Source: Hyphomicrobiales bacterium (lineage in GTDB: Bacteria; Pseudomonadota; Alphaproteobacteria; Rhizobiales; Beijerinckiaceae). From it: DNA of 64,000 bases. The notes under the pieces are model-generated. The model made no database searches and was not told where the DNA came from. It saw only the letters and a list, made by a program, of their open reading frames with translations. Below are positions 1-8,282 of this stretch, piece by piece; position 1 is the stretch's first letter; every line of letters begins with the position of its first letter. The DNA lies in assembly GCA_930633495.1 (NCBI GenBank), contig CAKNFJ010000001.1:4301001-4365000 (forward strand), given 5' to 3'. Position numbers and translations under genes: made by a program.

Positions 1-600
1 ACCGAAGCCTTCGAGAAGTCGGTTTCGAACTGGCTGGCCACGGCCCGGCACCCGACCAAAAAGCGCCCCTATACCGAACTCGTCTATCAGCCCCAGTTGG
101 AGCTTCTCGCCTATCTCCGGGCCAACGGATTCAAGACGTTCATCGTCTCGGGCGGCGGCGTGGAGTTCATGCGCGTCTTTGCGGAGAAGGTCTACGGCAT
201 CCCGCCCGAGCAGGTGGTCGGCTCGTCCGGCGTGGTGAAATTCGTGACCGGGCCGGACGGCACGTTCCAGCTGGTCAAGGAGCCCAAGGTCGAGTTCATC
301 GATGACGGCGCCGGCAAGCCGGTGGGCATCAACCGCTTCATCGGGCGCCGTCCGATCCTCGCTTTCGGCAATTCGGACGGCGACCTTCAGATGCTGCAAT
401 ACACGACGGCCGGAAGCGGCCCGCGGCTCGCTTTGATCGTCCACCACACCGATGGCGAGCGGGAATGGGCCTATGATCGTAAATCCTCGATCGGGAAGCT
501 CGACAAGGCGCTCGACGAAGGACGCGCCAAGGGCTGGACGATCATCGACATGAAGAACGACTGGAAGACAGTGTTTCCGGCGGAACGGTCAGGCGGCTGA
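1..600 (+). CDS. HAD-family hydrolase, 5' truncated
   Basis: The frame is open from the first base, so the N-terminus, with the nucleophile motif I (DxDxT/V), lies outside the window; 199 residues remain. Motif II is visible in FIVSGGG and motif IV in FGNSDGDLQML, the pattern of phosphoserine-phosphatase-like HAD phosphatases. A lysine in KEPKVEF could be motif III. The C-terminal part (DRKSSIGKLDKAL) resembles secreted HAD phosphatases that end near a trailing helical region. Substrate cannot be told from the sequence and the missing N-terminus prevents checking for a signal peptide. The next gene follows 119 bases later on the same strand and is not obviously linked in function. Confidence 0.8.
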   Translation, partial: TEAFEKSVSNWLATARHPTKKRPYTELVYQPQLELLAYLRANGFKTFIVSGGGVEFMRVFAEKVYGIPPEQVVGSSGVVKFVTGPDGTFQLVKEPKVEFIDDGAGKPVGINRFIGRRPILAFGNSDGDLQMLQYTTAGSGPRLALIVHHTDGEREWAYDRKSSIGKLDKALDEGRAKGWTIIDMKNDWKTVFPAERSGG

Positions 601-719
601 GGGCACAACGCCGTTCTGCCGGCGCATGTGCACAAATCGGAGCGCGGTGCTAAGGGTGATTCCGGCCGGCGGGGCGCGCCGGCACTCTCCCACCTCATCA
701 GCAAGGCCTCGATCCGCGC

Positions 720-1202
720 ATGTCGCTCGCTATCCGTTCCGCCAGGCCCGGTGAGGCCGGGCTCGTCCTCGCCTTCATCAAGGAGCTGGCCGAGTACGAG
801 AAATTGCTGCACGAGGTCGTCGCGACCGAGGCCGAGATCGAGGCGGCGCTGTTCGACCCGAATCCGAAAGCCTTCTGCGACATCGCCGAATGGGATGGCG
901 AGCCGGTCGGCTTCGCCGTCTGGTTCTATACCTATTCGACCTTCTCGGGCCGCCACGGCATCTGGTTGGAAGACCTCTATGTGCGGCCCGGCCAGCGCGG
1001 ACGCGGCATCGGCAAGGCGCTGATCGCGGGGCTGGCGCGCCGCTGCGTGGCGGAGAATCTGCCGCGCCTCGCCTGGTGGGTGTTGAACTGGAACGAGCCC
1101 TCGCGCGTTTTCTACCGCGCCCTCGGCGCCAAGGCGCAGGACGAATGGACCGTCAAGCGGCTGGAGGGCGAGGCGCTGAGAAGGCTGGGCGCGGAGGGTT
1201 GA
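720..1202 (+). CDS. GNAT family N-acetyltransferase
   Basis: 160 residues, a complete single GNAT domain. The acetyl-CoA pyrophosphate loop is visible as V-R-P-G-Q-R-G-R-G-I-G near residues 90-100, preceded by the beta4 strand IWLEDLYV. The pattern LEDLYVRPGQRGRGIGKAL and the C-terminal NEPSRVFYRALGA resemble the diamine/spermidine acetyltransferase-like branch, so a small amine or amino-acid-like acceptor is plausible, but this is inference. The upstream Shine-Dalgarno is weak (AAGG about 13 bases before ATG). It ends four bases before folA and is probably cotranscribed with it. Confidence 0.9.
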   Translation: MSLAIRSARPGEAGLVLAFIKELAEYEKLLHEVVATEAEIEAALFDPNPKAFCDIAEWDGEPVGFAVWFYTYSTFSGRHGIWLEDLYVRPGQRGRGIGKALIAGLARRCVAENLPRLAWWVLNWNEPSRVFYRALGAKAQDEWTVKRLEGEALRRLGAEG

Positions 1203-1206
1203 GGAT

Positions 1207-1722
1207 ATGCAGAAGCGTCCGATCGTCGTCATCGCCGCCGTTGCCGACAACGGCGTGATCGGCGACGACAACCGGTTGATCTGGCGGCTGAGGACCGATC
1301 TCAAACGCTTCCGCAGCCTGACCATCGGGCGACCGGTGGTGATGGGGCGCAAGACCTTCCTGTCGATCGGCAAGCCTTTGCCGGGGCGCGAGACGATCGT
1401 GCTGACGCGTGATTCCGGCTTTGCCGCCGAGGGCGTTCGCGTCGCCCATTCGCTCGACGAGGCGCTGAGGCTCGGGCAGGAGGTCGCGGCCGCGAGCGGG
1501 ACGGATTCGGTGACCGTCGCCGGAGGCGCGGAGGTCTATCGGCAGGCGCTGCCTCTCGCCGACCGGCTCGAGCTGACGCTGGTCCATGCCAAGCCGGCGG
1601 GAGACGCACTTTTCCCGGACTGGGAGCGCGAGGCCTTCCTGGCCGGAGCCAGGGAACACCATCCGGCCGATGCCGAGAACGAGCACGCTTATACCTTCGT
1701 CACCTACAGCAGGCGCGGCTGA
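1207..1722 (+). CDS. folA: Dihydrofolate reductase
   Basis: 171 residues, the usual length for bacterial DHFR. It reduces dihydrofolate to tetrahydrofolate with NADPH for thymidylate, purine and methionine synthesis. Visible signatures: N-terminal IAAVADNGVIGDDNRLIWRL (substrate loop; the usual P-W before the catalytic acid reads I-W here), then DLKRFRSLTIGRPVVMGRKTF with the NADPH-binding MGRKTF, then the VAGGAEVYRQAL nucleotide motif. GAGGAT directly before ATG can serve as ribosome binding site. The gene precedes hflK, an order common in Rhizobiales. Confidence 0.96.
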   Translation: MQKRPIVVIAAVADNGVIGDDNRLIWRLRTDLKRFRSLTIGRPVVMGRKTFLSIGKPLPGRETIVLTRDSGFAAEGVRVAHSLDEALRLGQEVAAASGTDSVTVAGGAEVYRQALPLADRLELTLVHAKPAGDALFPDWEREAFLAGAREHHPADAENEHAYTFVTYSRRG

Positions 1723-1876
1723 TCGCCGCTTTCCGTTCACGATGAATGGCTTGCGCCGTTGACGAATCCATGGCCCATGACCAAGTCAGCCGAGCGCCTT
1801 CAACCGAAGGCGCTGACAAGTGGTCGCTGTTCGCCTATGGCTCGGCCGCGATAGAACGAAAGGGAACGGCTCGGGA

Positions 1877-3034
1877 ATGCCTTGGAGCAATCAGAGCGGC
1901 GGTGGCAGCGGCGGGGGTGGTCCCTGGGGTCAGCGCGGAGGTGGCGGCGGCGGAGGCCCCTGGGGGGGCGGTTCAGGCGGTGGCAACGGCAACCCGCCCG
2001 ATCTCGAAGAGATTCTGCGGCGCAGCCAGGATCGGTTGAAGAACCTCGTGCCCGGCGGCAATATCGGCGGGCGCGGCCTGATCCTCGGGCTGCTGGCCCT
2101 GGTGCTGGTCTGGCTCGGCTCGGGCATCTATTTCGTGCGACCCAACGAGGTCGGCCTCAACGTCGTGTTCGGCCGCTTTGCCGGCAAGACCGGCGAGGGC
2201 ATGAACTGGAACTGGCCCTATCCGATCGGCAACGTGATCAAGCCACAGGTGACGAACGTCATCACCACCGAGGTCGGCTTCCGCACGGTCGAATCGGTGC
2301 GCGCCTCGCGCCAGACCGACGTCACCGAAGAGAGCCTGATGCTCACCGGCGACGAGAACATCGTCGACATCGACTTCATCGTGCAGTGGCAGATCGATCC
2401 GGCCGCGCCCGAGAACTACGTCTTCAACATCCAGGATCCGCCGGGCACGGTTAAAGCCGTGGCGGAGAGCGCGATGCGCGAGATCATCGGCCGCCGCAAC
2501 ATCCAGCCGGTGCTGACGACCGATCGCGGCGCGATCGAGACCGAAGTGCGCCAGCTGATGCAGGAGACGCTCAACGGCTACAATGCTGGCGTGCAGATTC
2601 GCCTCGTCCAGCTCCAGAAGGTCGACCCGCCGCAGCAGGTCATCGATGCCTTCCGCGACGTCCAGGCGGCCCGCGCCGACCAGGAACGCCTGCGCAACGA
2701 GGCGCAGACCTATGCCAACCGCATCGTGCCCGAGGCGCGCGGCCGGGCGGCCAGCCTGGTCCAGTCGGCGGAAGCCTTCAAGGAGCAGACGGTTGCCGAG
2801 GCCCGGGGTCAGGCGAGCCGCTTCACCGCGGTCTACGAGCAGTACAAGAACGCTCCGGCCGTGACGCGCGAGCGTCTCTTCCTGGAGACGATGGAACGCG
2901 TGATGGGCGGGACCGACAAGATCATCCTCGACAACCCGGCGGGCGGGCAGGGCATCGTGCCTTACCTGCCGCTCGACCAGCTCAATGCCGGCCGCCAGGT
3001 CCAGGGCTCGCGTCTGCAGGGAGGCAACCGATGA
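1877..3034 (+). CDS. hflK: HflK, SPFH/band-7 subunit of the FtsH modulator complex
   Basis: 385 residues. HflK with HflC forms a large periplasmic membrane-anchored cage around FtsH and modulates its proteolysis of membrane proteins. The N-terminus (residues 1-45) is strongly Gly-rich, as is usual for HflK, followed by one transmembrane segment (about residues 72-92) and the SPFH domain starting FVRPNEVGLNVVFGRF, then a helical region rich in Ala/Glu/Arg. I start at MPWSNQ because the family begins there; in-frame codons further upstream give an unrelated arginine-rich extension. The stop overlaps the ATG of hflC by 4 bases (ATGA), showing translational coupling. Confidence 0.95.
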   Translation: MPWSNQSGGGSGGGGPWGQRGGGGGGGPWGGGSGGGNGNPPDLEEILRRSQDRLKNLVPGGNIGGRGLILGLLALVLVWLGSGIYFVRPNEVGLNVVFGRFAGKTGEGMNWNWPYPIGNVIKPQVTNVITTEVGFRTVESVRASRQTDVTEESLMLTGDENIVDIDFIVQWQIDPAAPENYVFNIQDPPGTVKAVAESAMREIIGRRNIQPVLTTDRGAIETEVRQLMQETLNGYNAGVQIRLVQLQKVDPPQQVIDAFRDVQAARADQERLRNEAQTYANRIVPEARGRAASLVQSAEAFKEQTVAEARGQASRFTAVYEQYKNAPAVTRERLFLETMERVMGGTDKIILDNPAGGQGIVPYLPLDQLNAGRQVQGSRLQGGNR

Positions 3035-3966
3035 ACGGCTCCTTCCTTCGCGCGGCGCTGCTGGTCGCGGTCGCGGCCGTCGCCGTCGTGCTCTACGCCT
3101 GCACCTTCGTGGTCTCGCAGACGCAGTCGGCGATCGTGCTCCGGCTCGGCGCGGTGCGCGCGGTCAAGACGGCACCCGGCCTCTACTTCAAGTGGTTCGC
3201 GCCGATCGAGACGGTGACGCTGCTCGACAACCGCATCCTCGATCTCGATCTGCCGGCGCAGGAAATCATCGCCTCGGACCAGAAGCGTCTCGTGGTCGAT
3301 GCCTTCACGCGCTACCGGATCTCGGATCCGCTGCGCTTCTACCAGGCGGTCAACAACATCCCGCGGGCGAATTCGCAGCTTGCCTCGATCGTGAACGGCA
3401 ATGTCCGCTCGGTGCTGGCGGAAGCGAGCTTCACGGCGATGGTGCGCACCGAGCGCTCGCGGCTGATGAACCGCATCCGCGACGACGTGAACCGCGAGGC
3501 CGCCCGCTTCGGCATGACGGTGGTCGACGTTCGGCTGCGGCGCGTCGACCTGCCGGCGGCGAACTCGGCGGCGGTGTTCCAGCGCATGCAGACCGAGCGT
3601 CAGCGCGAGGCTGCGGAAGCCCGCGCGCTCGGCGGCCAGCAGGCCCAGGAGATCAAGGCGCGCGCCGACAGGGACGCGACGGTCGTCGTGGCCGAGGCCC
3701 AGCAGCGCTCGGACGTGATCCGCGGCGAGGGCGAGGCGGAGCGCAACAAGGTCTTCGCCGAAGCCTTCGGCAAGGATCCGGAGTTCTTCTCCTTCTACCG
3801 TTCGATGCAGGCCTATGAGGCGAGCATCAAGCCGGGGGATACGCGGATGGTGCTGACGCCGGATTCGCCGTTCTTCCGCTACTTCAACGGACCGAACGCG
3901 CAGCGTCAGGATGGTCAGGCCGCCGCTCCGGCGACGCCTGCCACGCCTGCGCCGGCCCGGCCCTGA
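3031..3966 (+). CDS. hflC: HflC, SPFH/band-7 partner of HflK
   Basis: 311 residues; a short cytoplasmic start, one N-terminal transmembrane segment (about residues 7-27), then the SPFH domain beginning VVSQTQSAIVLRLGAVRAV. The long helical region from about 185 to 250 (QRQREAAEARALGG...) is the typical HflC coiled coil. The C-terminus ends in an Ala/Pro-rich tail after FFRYFNGPNAQ, a common alphaproteobacterial extension. Its start overlaps the hflK stop. Function is established for the family: complex with HflK that regulates FtsH at the inner membrane. Confidence 0.95.
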   Translation: MNGSFLRAALLVAVAAVAVVLYACTFVVSQTQSAIVLRLGAVRAVKTAPGLYFKWFAPIETVTLLDNRILDLDLPAQEIIASDQKRLVVDAFTRYRISDPLRFYQAVNNIPRANSQLASIVNGNVRSVLAEASFTAMVRTERSRLMNRIRDDVNREAARFGMTVVDVRLRRVDLPAANSAAVFQRMQTERQREAAEARALGGQQAQEIKARADRDATVVVAEAQQRSDVIRGEGEAERNKVFAEAFGKDPEFFSFYRSMQAYEASIKPGDTRMVLTPDSPFFRYFNGPNAQRQDGQAAAPATPATPAPARP

Positions 3967-3984
3967 TCATGGCGAGCGACGCGG

Positions 3985-4176
3985 ATGCTTGATTTCATCG
4001 CGGCGCTCGGCCTGGTCTTCGCTATCGAGGGAATTCTCTTCGCCGCGATCCCGCATCTGGCGAAGGATGCCCTGCGTAGCGCGGCGGAGACCCCGCCGGA
4101 CCGGATGCGGCTCATCGGTCTCGGCTCGGCGGTGCTGGGCGTGATCCTGGTTTGGGTCGCGCGCGGCAGCTGGTAA
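3985..4176 (+). CDS. DUF2065 family small membrane protein (YjeT-like)
   Basis: 63 residues with two hydrophobic segments (about 3-22 and 43-60) separated by a polar stretch containing PPDRMRLIGLGSAVLG, the hallmark of DUF2065. It lies 18 bases behind hflC and before degP, the place where this family usually sits. No biochemical function is known to me; the context suggests a role in envelope or membrane-protein quality control, which is inference. Confidence 0.88.
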   Translation: MLDFIAALGLVFAIEGILFAAIPHLAKDALRSAAETPPDRMRLIGLGSAVLGVILVWVARGSW

Positions 4177-4310
4177 AATGGCGGGGCGGGGCACGCGATC
4201 GTGTTCGATGACATGATCGTGCGTCGCCCTTCCGCCGCATTTCGGAGTTCAATCAACGGGCGCGCCTGCCTGCATCGATCGGCCCGCATCTTTCCGACAT
4301 GAGGACCCAT

Positions 4311-5828
4311 ATGGCATCGAAAAACGTTCCCGCAGTCCGGTCCGTCCGCATCGCGCTCGCAGCCGGCGTCGCCGGTCTCGCGCTGCTGGCCTCGCCGGTT
4401 CTGGTGCCGGGGCATGCGCAGGCCAACACGCCGCTCCTTCAGGGCCAGACCTCGCTTGCCGACCTCGTCGACAAGGTGATGCCGGCGGTGGTCAACATCT
4501 CGGCCGTGACCACCAACGACCAGAAGGGGCGCAACCTGCCCCAGCTGCCGCAGCTCGGCCCGGATACGCCCTTCGGCGACCTGTTCGAGGAATTCTTCAA
4601 CCGCCGCAACCAGCAGGGCGAGCGCCAGGCGCCGCAGCAGCGCCGCTCGCAATCGGCCGGTTCCGGCTTCGTCGTCGATCCTTCGGGCATCGTCGTCACC
4701 AACAACCACGTCATCGGCGACGCCAACGAGATCACGGTGATCTTCAATGACGGCCTGCGCCTCAAGGCCGAGGTCATCGGCAAGGACAGCAAGGTTGACC
4801 TCGCCGTGCTGCGCGTGAAGCACGACAAGCCGCTGCCCGCCGTCAAGTTCGGCGATTCCGACAAGATGCGGATCGGCGATCCGGTGATGGCGATCGGCAA
4901 CCCGTTCGGCCTCGGCGGCTCGGTCTCCTCGGGCATCGTCTCGGCCCGCAACCGCGACATCAGCCAGGGTCCCTACGACACCTATATCCAGACCGACGCG
5001 GCCATCAACAAGGGCAACTCCGGCGGCCCGCTGTTCAACATGGCCGGCGAGGTGATCGGCATCAACACGGCGATCCTGTCGCCGACGGGCGGCTCGGTCG
5101 GTATCGGCTTCGCCGTGCCCTCGACGCTGGCGACCAATGTCGTCGACCAGCTCAAGGAGTTCGGCGAGACCCGGCGCGGCTGGCTCGGCGTGCGCATCCA
5201 GACCGTCGACGACGCCACCGCCGAGGCATTGGGTCTCGGCACGGCGCGCGGCGCGCTGGTCGCCGGTGTCGACGACAAAGGCCCGGCCAAGCCGGCCGGG
5301 ATCGAGACCGGCGACGTCATCGTCAAGTTCGACGGCAAGGACGTGAAGGATTCGCGCGATCTGCCGCGCATCGTCGCGGCGACGCCGGTCGGCAAGGACG
5401 TGCCGATCGCCGTGATCCGCAAGGGCAAGGAAGAGGTCAAGACGGTCAAGCTCGGCCGCCTCGAGGATGGCGAGAAGGTCCAGTCGGCTTCCGCCAACAA
5501 GCCGGCTGCCGAGCCTGCCAAGCCCGCGGTCACGAGCGCGCTCGGCCTTGAATTCTCGCCTCAGACCGACGAGCTCCGGAAGCGTTATTCGATCAAGGAC
5601 GGCCTCAAGGGCGTGGTCATCACCAAGGTCGATGCCAACTCGAACGCCGCCGACAAGCGCATCCTCGTCGGCGAGCTGATCGTCGAGGTCGGCCAGGAGC
5701 CGGTTAACGCGCCGCAGGACGTGACCAAGCGGCTCGACGTGCTGAAGAAGGAGGGCAAGAAGTCCGCCCTCCTGCTGGTCTCGAACGGCCAGGGCGAAGT
5801 CCGCTTCGTCGCCGTCTCGATGAACTGA
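4311..5828 (+). CDS. degP: Do/DegP-family periplasmic serine protease
   Basis: 505 residues. Signal peptide over about residues 1-38 ending near GHAQA. The trypsin-like domain shows the catalytic triad: His in VVTNNHVIGD, Asp in KVDLAVLRV, Ser in NKGNSGGPLF. Two PDZ domains follow (about 265-355 and 405-500), the second after an Ala/Pro/Lys linker. It degrades and chaperones misfolded periplasmic proteins. An ATG 12 bases upstream is possible, but AGGA sits about 6 bases before the ATG chosen here. It follows hflKC-DUF2065, so the block gathers inner-membrane and periplasmic quality control. A strong terminator follows. Confidence 0.95.
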   Translation: MASKNVPAVRSVRIALAAGVAGLALLASPVLVPGHAQANTPLLQGQTSLADLVDKVMPAVVNISAVTTNDQKGRNLPQLPQLGPDTPFGDLFEEFFNRRNQQGERQAPQQRRSQSAGSGFVVDPSGIVVTNNHVIGDANEITVIFNDGLRLKAEVIGKDSKVDLAVLRVKHDKPLPAVKFGDSDKMRIGDPVMAIGNPFGLGGSVSSGIVSARNRDISQGPYDTYIQTDAAINKGNSGGPLFNMAGEVIGINTAILSPTGGSVGIGFAVPSTLATNVVDQLKEFGETRRGWLGVRIQTVDDATAEALGLGTARGALVAGVDDKGPAKPAGIETGDVIVKFDGKDVKDSRDLPRIVAATPVGKDVPIAVIRKGKEEVKTVKLGRLEDGEKVQSASANKPAAEPAKPAVTSALGLEFSPQTDELRKRYSIKDGLKGVVITKVDANSNAADKRILVGELIVEVGQEPVNAPQDVTKRLDVLKKEGKKSALLLVSNGQGEVRFVAVSMN

Positions 5829-5855
5829 GACGAGCGATATCCGCAGAATGCGAGA

Positions 5856-5883
5856 GGGCGGCCCGGCTGGGCCGCCCTTTTTT
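5856..5883 (+). terminator. Rho-independent terminator after degP
   Basis: Stem GGGCGGCCC / GGGCCGCCC with a four-base loop followed by six T residues, 28 bases after the degP stop. Ends the hflK-hflC-DUF2065-degP unit. Confidence 0.9.
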
Positions 5884-5966
5884 CATGCCGCGATCGCAGA
5901 GCGGTGGCGTGGCGCGAGCGGTGGCGCCGAGCGGCTGAGACTTGTTATTCCTTCGACGAAACGCGC

Positions 5967-6061
5967 CGTCATTCCGGACAAGCCGCGAAGCGGCGCCGAT
6001 CCGGAATCCATCGAAGGGTGCCAGTTCTACGATGGATCCCGGGTCAAGCCCGGGATGACGG
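5967..6061. repeat. Composite palindromic intergenic repeat, copy 1 (CCGGA flavour)
   Basis: Bounded by CGTCATTCCGGA and CCCGGGATGACGG. It holds two palindromes: CATTCCGGACAAG...GATCCGGAATCC on the left and GATCCCGGGTCAAGCCCGGGA on the right, joined by a variable spacer. Its closest relative here is the copy at 48829-48924; the general layout recurs eight times in the window. Confidence 0.85.
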
Positions 6062-6112
6062 TGTGGTTCTACGGAAAATCAATACGGAACCGGCCGGTGC
6101 CGGAGAGGCCAG

Positions 6113-6454
6113 ATGAAGATCAGCGACATTCCCTTCGTCACCACCGACTGGTCGACGGTCCCACCCGAACGCCATGCCGGCGACAGCGGCGAGGCGATCT
6201 GGCGCGTTCAGTATTTCGGGCCGGAGGAGAACCGCATCCGCGTCCGGATGGTCGAGTACTCGCCCGGCTATTCCGCCGACCACTGGTGCTCGAAGGGGCA
6301 CATCATCCTGTGCCTGGAGGGCGAGATGGAGACGACGCTCGCCGACGGGCGCGTGATGCCGCTCAGGGCCGGCATGAGCTATCAGGTCGCGGACGGCGCC
6401 GAGGCGCATCGTTCCGCGACCAAGGCCGGCGCGAAGCTCTTCATCGTCGACTGA
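6113..6454 (+). CDS. DHCW-motif cupin-fold protein
   Basis: 113 residues forming one small cupin. The signature YSADHWCSKGHI (about residues 57-68) is that of the family called DHCW motif cupin fold protein; the conserved His/Cys residues could bind a metal. The second cupin strand pair follows with MPLRAGMSYQVADGAEAHRS. No enzymatic role is established to my knowledge. The stop TGA abuts the reversed stop of serB with no spacing, the two making the palindrome TGATCA. Confidence 0.85.
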   Translation: MKISDIPFVTTDWSTVPPERHAGDSGEAIWRVQYFGPEENRIRVRMVEYSPGYSADHWCSKGHIILCLEGEMETTLADGRVMPLRAGMSYQVADGAEAHRSATKAGAKLFIVD

Positions 6455-7342
6455 TCAGGTGCGGACGATCTCGCTGCCGGTATAGCCCTGGGCGTAGAGC
6501 AGGGCGGTGAGATCGGCATGGTCGAGCCTGGCGTCGGCTGCGGCTGCGACGGCCGGCTTGGCGCGGAAGGCGGCGCCCAGCCCCGCTTCGCCGAGCATGG
6601 CGAGGTCGTTGGCGCCATCGCCGACGGCCATTGTCTGTTCCGGCGCCAATCCGAACCGCGCGCGCAGCTCGACCAGGGCATCGAGCTTGGCCTGTTTGCC
6701 GAGGATGGGGTCGGCGACCTTGCCGTTCAGGATGCCGTCGCTGGCCAGGAGCGTGTTGGAGCGGTGCTCGTCGAAGCCGATGGTCGCGCCGATCGGCCCG
6801 GTGAAGACGGTGAAGCCGCCCGAGACGAGGGCGGTATAGCCGCCATTCGCCCGCATGGTCTGGACGAGCGCCCGCCCGCCCGGCGTCAGGGTGATGCGGT
6901 CGCGGATGATCTCGTCGACGACCGAGAGCGGCACGCCCTTCAGGAGCGCGACGCGCTCGCGCAGGGCCGGCTCGAATTCGATCTCGCCGCGCATGGCGCG
7001 CTCGGTGATTGCCGCGACATGCTCCTTCAACCCGACGACGGCCGCCAGCTCGTCGATGCATTCCTGCCCGATCATGGTCGAATCCATGTCGGCGAGGAAC
7101 AGCGCCTTGCGTCGTGTCGCCGCCGGCTGGACGATCACGTCGATCGCGGCGCCCTCCAGCGCGTTGCGGATATCGGCTTCGAGCTTGCGCGCGTCGGCCG
7201 CTTCCGCGAAGAGATCGGCGGCGACCGCGCCATCGAGCACGGCGTTGCGGACGGCGCCCGGAACGGTGCGGGCAAGGCGGGCGAGAAGCGCTTCGCCGAC
7301 CAGCGCCTGGCCGTGGGCGGATACGAGTGTGGCGACGAGCAT
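6455..7342 (-). CDS. serB: Phosphoserine phosphatase
   Basis: 295 residues; last step of serine synthesis. The HAD domain shows motif [17 protein letters not shown], motif [12 protein letters not shown], the lysine motif near [10 protein letters not shown], and motif [15 protein letters not shown]. The N-terminal 80 residues are the extra regulatory-like domain found in many proteobacterial SerB proteins ([14 protein letters not shown]...). I choose the ATG at 7342, where the family starts; upstream in-frame codons read into miaA sequence. Its start codon overlaps the start codon of the divergent miaA, so promoter and ribosome binding site must lie inside miaA. Confidence 0.95.
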   Translation of the reverse strand: MLVATLVSAHGQALVGEALLARLARTVPGAVRNAVLDGAVAADLFAEAADARKLEADIRNALEGAAIDVIVQPAATRRKALFLADMDSTMIGQECIDELAAVVGLKEHVAAITERAMRGEIEFEPALRERVALLKGVPLSVVDEIIRDRITLTPGGRALVQTMRANGGYTALVSGGFTVFTGPIGATIGFDEHRSNTLLASDGILNGKVADPILGKQAKLDALVELRARFGLAPEQTMAVGDGANDLAMLGEAGLGAAFRAKPAVAAAADARLDHADLTALLYAQGYTGSEIVRT

Positions 7343-8282
7343 GCGAGGACCGGTGAGGCAGGCTGAAGGACAGGTCAGGGCCGTGCTCATCGCAGGTCCG
7401 ACCGCCAGCGGCAAGTCCGCGCTGGCGATCGAGATCGCGCGCCGCACGGGAGGCACCGTCGTCAACGCCGATTCCATGCAGGTCTATGCCGATCTGCGCA
7501 TCCTGACCGCGCGGCCGAGCGAGGCCGAGGAGGCGATGGCGCCGCATCGGCTCTACGGGCATGTCGATGGCTCGGTGAATTATTCGGCGATGCGCTATGC
7601 CGCCGATGTGACGGAGCTGCTGGAGGAACTGCGCGGGAGCGGCTCGCTGCCGATCCTGGTCGGTGGCACCGGGCTCTATTTCAAGGCTGTGACCGAGGGC
7701 TTCTCGGCCATGCCTCCCGTTCCCGAAAGCGTGCGGGCGGAGTTCCGCGCCCACGCGGAAGGGCGCGAGGCGGAGGAACTCCACGCCGAACTCGCGGCCT
7801 GCGATCCGCTGATGGCGGAGCGGTTGAGACCGAGCGACCGGATGCGGATCATGCGGGCGCTGGAAATCTTCCGTGCGACCGGGCGCTCGCTGGCGAGCTT
7901 TCAGGGGGAGCGCGAGCCCGGTCCGCTCGGCGAGGGTGGGCTGCTCAGATTGTTCGTCCACCCCGAGCGGGAAACGGTGCGTGAGCAGATCGACCGGCGC
8001 TTCGAGACGATGATCGCGGCCGGCGCGCTCGATGAGGTCGCGCGGCTGAGGGAGCGCCGGCTCGACCCGCTGCTGCCGATCATGCGCGCACACGGCGTGC
8101 CGGGGCTGATCGCCCATCTCGATGGCGAGATCAGCCTTGCCGAGGCGATACGCCGTGGGCAGGCCGACACGCGCGCCTATGCCAAGCGGCAGGTGACGTG
8201 GTTCCGCCACCAGATGACGGGGTGGCGGGCGGTCTTGCCGGCGCAGGCGCTGGGTGCCGCTTGCGAAGCGCTGGGGATCTGA
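7341..8282 (+). CDS. miaA: tRNA dimethylallyltransferase
   Basis: 313 residues. MiaA adds a dimethylallyl group to A37 of tRNAs reading UNN codons. P-loop [15 protein letters not shown] near residues 18-32, then [19 protein letters not shown] and [14 protein letters not shown], all family hallmarks; the C-terminal QVTWFRHQM closes the domain. The ATG used here overlaps the serB start codon; GTG at 7353 or 7383 are alternative starts, the latter leaving only two residues before the P-loop strand. Its stop touches the stop of the convergent diguanylate cyclase gene. Confidence 0.93.
   Translation: MRGPVRQAEGQVRAVLIAGPTASGKSALAIEIARRTGGTVVNADSMQVYADLRILTARPSEAEEAMAPHRLYGHVDGSVNYSAMRYAADVTELLEELRGSGSLPILVGGTGLYFKAVTEGFSAMPPVPESVRAEFRAHAEGREAEELHAELAACDPLMAERLRPSDRMRIMRALEIFRATGRSLASFQGEREPGPLGEGGLLRLFVHPERETVREQIDRRFETMIAAGALDEVARLRERRLDPLLPIMRAHGVPGLIAHLDGEISLAEAIRRGQADTRAYAKRQVTWFRHQMTGWRAVLPAQALGAACEALGI

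Noticed and set aside
1746..2039. A 97-residue frame upstream of and overlapping hflK.
   Set aside because: It reads the Gly-rich hflK start in another frame and shows no conserved pattern.
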